Both the position numbers and the translations under genes were made by a program. A stretch of DNA of 64,000 nucleotides from JAWKWH01 sp963669285 (GTDB taxonomy: Bacteria > Pseudomonadota > Alphaproteobacteria > Rhizobiales > Rhizobiaceae). A model generated the notes under the pieces. That model had not been told where the DNA came from. It ran no database searches and saw only the letters and a program-made list of their open reading frames with translations. Shown one piece after another: positions 62,380 through 64,000 of the stretch. The stretch lies in contig CAXXSI010000018.1 in assembly GCA_963669285.2 (NCBI GenBank), forward strand, positions 62,001-126,000, given 5' to 3'. The stretch's first letter is position 1, and each line of letters opens with the position of its first letter.

Positions 62380-64000
62380 CTACGGCCAGTCTTTCGATCG
62401 CAGCAGAAGCGTGAATGACATATTGGTGACCCGGGGATTGGGCTGGCGTTCGCCATTGACGTTGCCGAAGATCAACCGAAGCTGTTTGTCGCCGGAATCC
62501 AGATTCAGGACTTGCGGCGCTTCGGTCGGTGCATCAGCCAGTCTGAGAACGTCTGCCTCGGGAACCGCGAAAACAGTCGTTTGTTCGCGCCATGTCACCG
62601 AGATCTCGCCGTTCAGCATCAACAGTTCCATTTCGCCATTCGGAAGTTTGATCTTTCGCCTGGCATTCTGATTGCCGTTGTCAAACAAATGAGCCTGCGG
62701 CTTGACCAGGTCGAATCCGGAAGCATCGAGCGCGCTTCCCATCTGGAAATACCGGTAGAACGCCAGGTTCGTACCGCGATCCGAATAGGCGTCCGGATTC
62801 AAGCCATAGGCCTCGGCGACCAGTTTGAGATCTTCGTGAGGGTAGCGGCGCCATCGCGGCTTGCTTTCCAGTTCGACACCATCTGGCTTGACGACGCTCA
62901 ATCCGTTGAATCGAGACAGCAAACGTAGCGCAGACACGGCGTCGGCCTCGGTGGCTGCATCAAGCGGCTTCTGTTCCATCAATGCAAAGAACCGATTGGC
63001 CTGACTGGAGATCGACACGCCAATCACGCCTTGTGGTCCGAAGCTCGCCAGGCATAGTGCCAGAACCGGCAACACGACGATCAGGCGAATATCACCGCGC
63101 AAAGGTCGTGACATCTGCGCCAGCACGATCAACGCGGCGACTATACCGTAAAGCAGCAACAAATAGCGCTCGGGCGTGACGCCATATTGACCGATGCGTA
63201 GCCACGCGGCGTAGAACAGAAGGCCCAACGGGATCGGCATGACAAACGGCCATATGCGCAGCAACAGCCGCATCGGTGCGCGCGCTTCCTTCCAGAACGG
63301 TGCGGTCAGCAACAGCGAGCCGAACACGCAGAAACCATATCCGAGGACCAGCCAGCCAATCTGGTTTTTCGGCACCTCGACCGTAACAACGACCTTGGCG
63401 GCATAGGCATGCAGGATCAGCGCATAGACAATCAACAACGGCGCGGCGACGAAATCTCCGAGCGCGCGCATGCCGATCGACATGTACTGCTTGCTGTCGG
63501 CAACCACCTGCTCGTCGTAACAGTGCGGCAGCCGGCCCAAACCGAACAGCGGCGCCAGAAACAATCCGGTCGTCGACCAGAGATACAGGTAATATTCTTC
63601 GGGAATATCAACGCCAAACAGGTATTGCATACTGGCGAAAATCGCCGATACGCCGCCCGCTCCCAACAGGAGTGCCAGCCCGCCGAGCATCACTGCAAAG
63701 AGCAGCCGGACTGCATATAGCCAGAACGTCGCCGCGCTACCGCGCCACAGATAGGGAGCGATCACCACGAGACCGGCAAGTGCAGGCAGGATGACGAATT
63801 CCCAGGCGCGCGTCTGATCGGCATACCAGACCAGCAGCCATGCGAGAATTGCGGCGGCGGCGGACACGACAACCGACCGGCCAAGCGATTTACCGCGCGC
63901 TTCACACCAAAGGGCTGAAGCCAGCGAAGCCATCGCGGCGGCCAGCAGACCGAGCGAGAGATGCCAGCCGATATCAACAATCCACAATATGTCGGCGATC
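62380..64000 (-). CDS. DUF4153-family multi-pass membrane protein, 5' end cut by window edge
   Basis: At least 539 residues; the frame stays open to the right edge of the window, so the N-terminus is missing. About ten hydrophobic helices cover the N-terminal 330 residues, with a DUF4153-like core (YLYLWSTTGLFLAPLFGLG, ALGDFVAAPLLIVYALILHAY). The C-terminal 200 residues are soluble and carry a beta-rich region. The function of the family is unknown. It converges on the crotonase gene with an eight-base gap. Confidence 0.82.
   Translation of the reverse strand, partial: IADILWIVDIGWHLSLGLLAAAMASLASALWCEARGKSLGRSVVVSAAAAILAWLLVWYADQTRAWEFVILPALAGLVVIAPYLWRGSAATFWLYAVRLLFAVMLGGLALLLGAGGVSAIFASMQYLFGVDIPEEYYLYLWSTTGLFLAPLFGLGRLPHCYDEQVVADSKQYMSIGMRALGDFVAAPLLIVYALILHAYAAKVVVTVEVPKNQIGWLVLGYGFCVFGSLLLTAPFWKEARAPMRLLLRIWPFVMPIPLGLLFYAAWLRIGQYGVTPERYLLLLYGIVAALIVLAQMSRPLRGDIRLIVVLPVLALCLASFGPQGVIGVSISSQANRFFALMEQKPLDAATEADAVSALRLLSRFNGLSVVKPDGVELESKPRWRRYPHEDLKLVAEAYGLNPDAYSDRGTNLAFYRYFQMGSALDASGFDLVKPQAHLFDNGNQNARRKIKLPNGEMELLMLNGEISVTWREQTTVFAVPEADVLRLADAPTEAPQVLNLDSGDKQLRLIFGNVNGERQPNPRVTNMSFTLLLRSKDWP

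Overview
The window is a stretch of alphaproteobacterial core chromosome, most probably from the Hyphomicrobiales (Rhizobiales). The evidence is gene content and order: a sufS2-sufB-...-sufC-sufD-sufS-sufT-sufA operon, the neighbourhood rne / M48 protease / DsbA / aroQ / accB / accC / aat / DUF2155 / NDUFA12, the mrcA-prfB pair behind amiC, an RNase E with a large acidic insertion and a C-terminal GWW motif, and a DUF1127 gene followed by CCTCCTCCC hairpins. I see no prophage, transposase, integrase, CRISPR array or rRNA operon. The genus cannot be fixed from sequence alone.

Layout. 1-3.8 kb: 3' part of a fatty acid desaturase, tRNA-Thr(UGU), NAD kinase, DEAD-box helicase. 3.9-12.3 kb, minus strand: the SUF iron-sulfur assembly operon, interrupted between sufB and sufC by a small membrane protein and two cupins; an Irr/ICE-like palindrome lies upstream. 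12.5-22.5 kb: hydrolase, methyltransferase, anmK (frameshifted), tyrS, a giant AsmA/DUF3971 protein, Bcp peroxiredoxin, DUF455 protein, M23 peptidase (frameshifted). 22.5-27.8 kb, minus strand: prfB with its programmed +1 frameshift site, mrcA (PBP1a), amiC. 28.4-36.8 kb, plus strand: rne, M48-TPR protease, DsbA-like, aroQ, accB, accC (frameshifted), aat. 36.8-43.5 kb: DUF2155, NDUFA12, transporters, acetyltransferase, gatB, CBS protein, rhomboid, with two intergenic sRNA candidates. 43.9-51.4 kb: PAS protein, tandem-PilZ protein, transglutaminase-like cysteine peptidase, gamma carbonic anhydrase, cysE-DUF3126, crotonase, outer-membrane protein. 51.5-64 kb: two overlapping alpha/beta hydrolases, sfsA (frameshifted), map, radC, tig, tRNA-Leu(UAG), DUF1127 with a CcsR/cuckoo-type RNA array, GNAT, lipoprotein, trmFO, secreted unknown, crotonase, and the edge of a DUF4153 membrane protein.

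Main themes. The most novel-looking signals are non-coding: (i) a plus-strand candidate sRNA at about 42.16-42.28 kb with a perfect FNR/FixK box about 41.5 bp upstream of its predicted start, two hairpins, an unpaired pyrimidine-rich stretch and a strong terminator; (ii) three CCTCCTCCC-loop hairpins behind the DUF1127 gene; (iii) a minus-strand candidate sRNA at 43.6-43.7 kb; (iv) a C-rich hairpin plus terminator at 46.5 kb. A second theme is quality. At least six genes (anmK, the M23 peptidase, prfB, accC, sfsA, tig), and perhaps the sufA-tfoX junction, are disrupted by single-base gains or losses in short homopolymers while the protein stays conserved in the shifted frame. Because accC and prfB are normally essential, most of these are probably sequencing errors rather than real pseudogenes.
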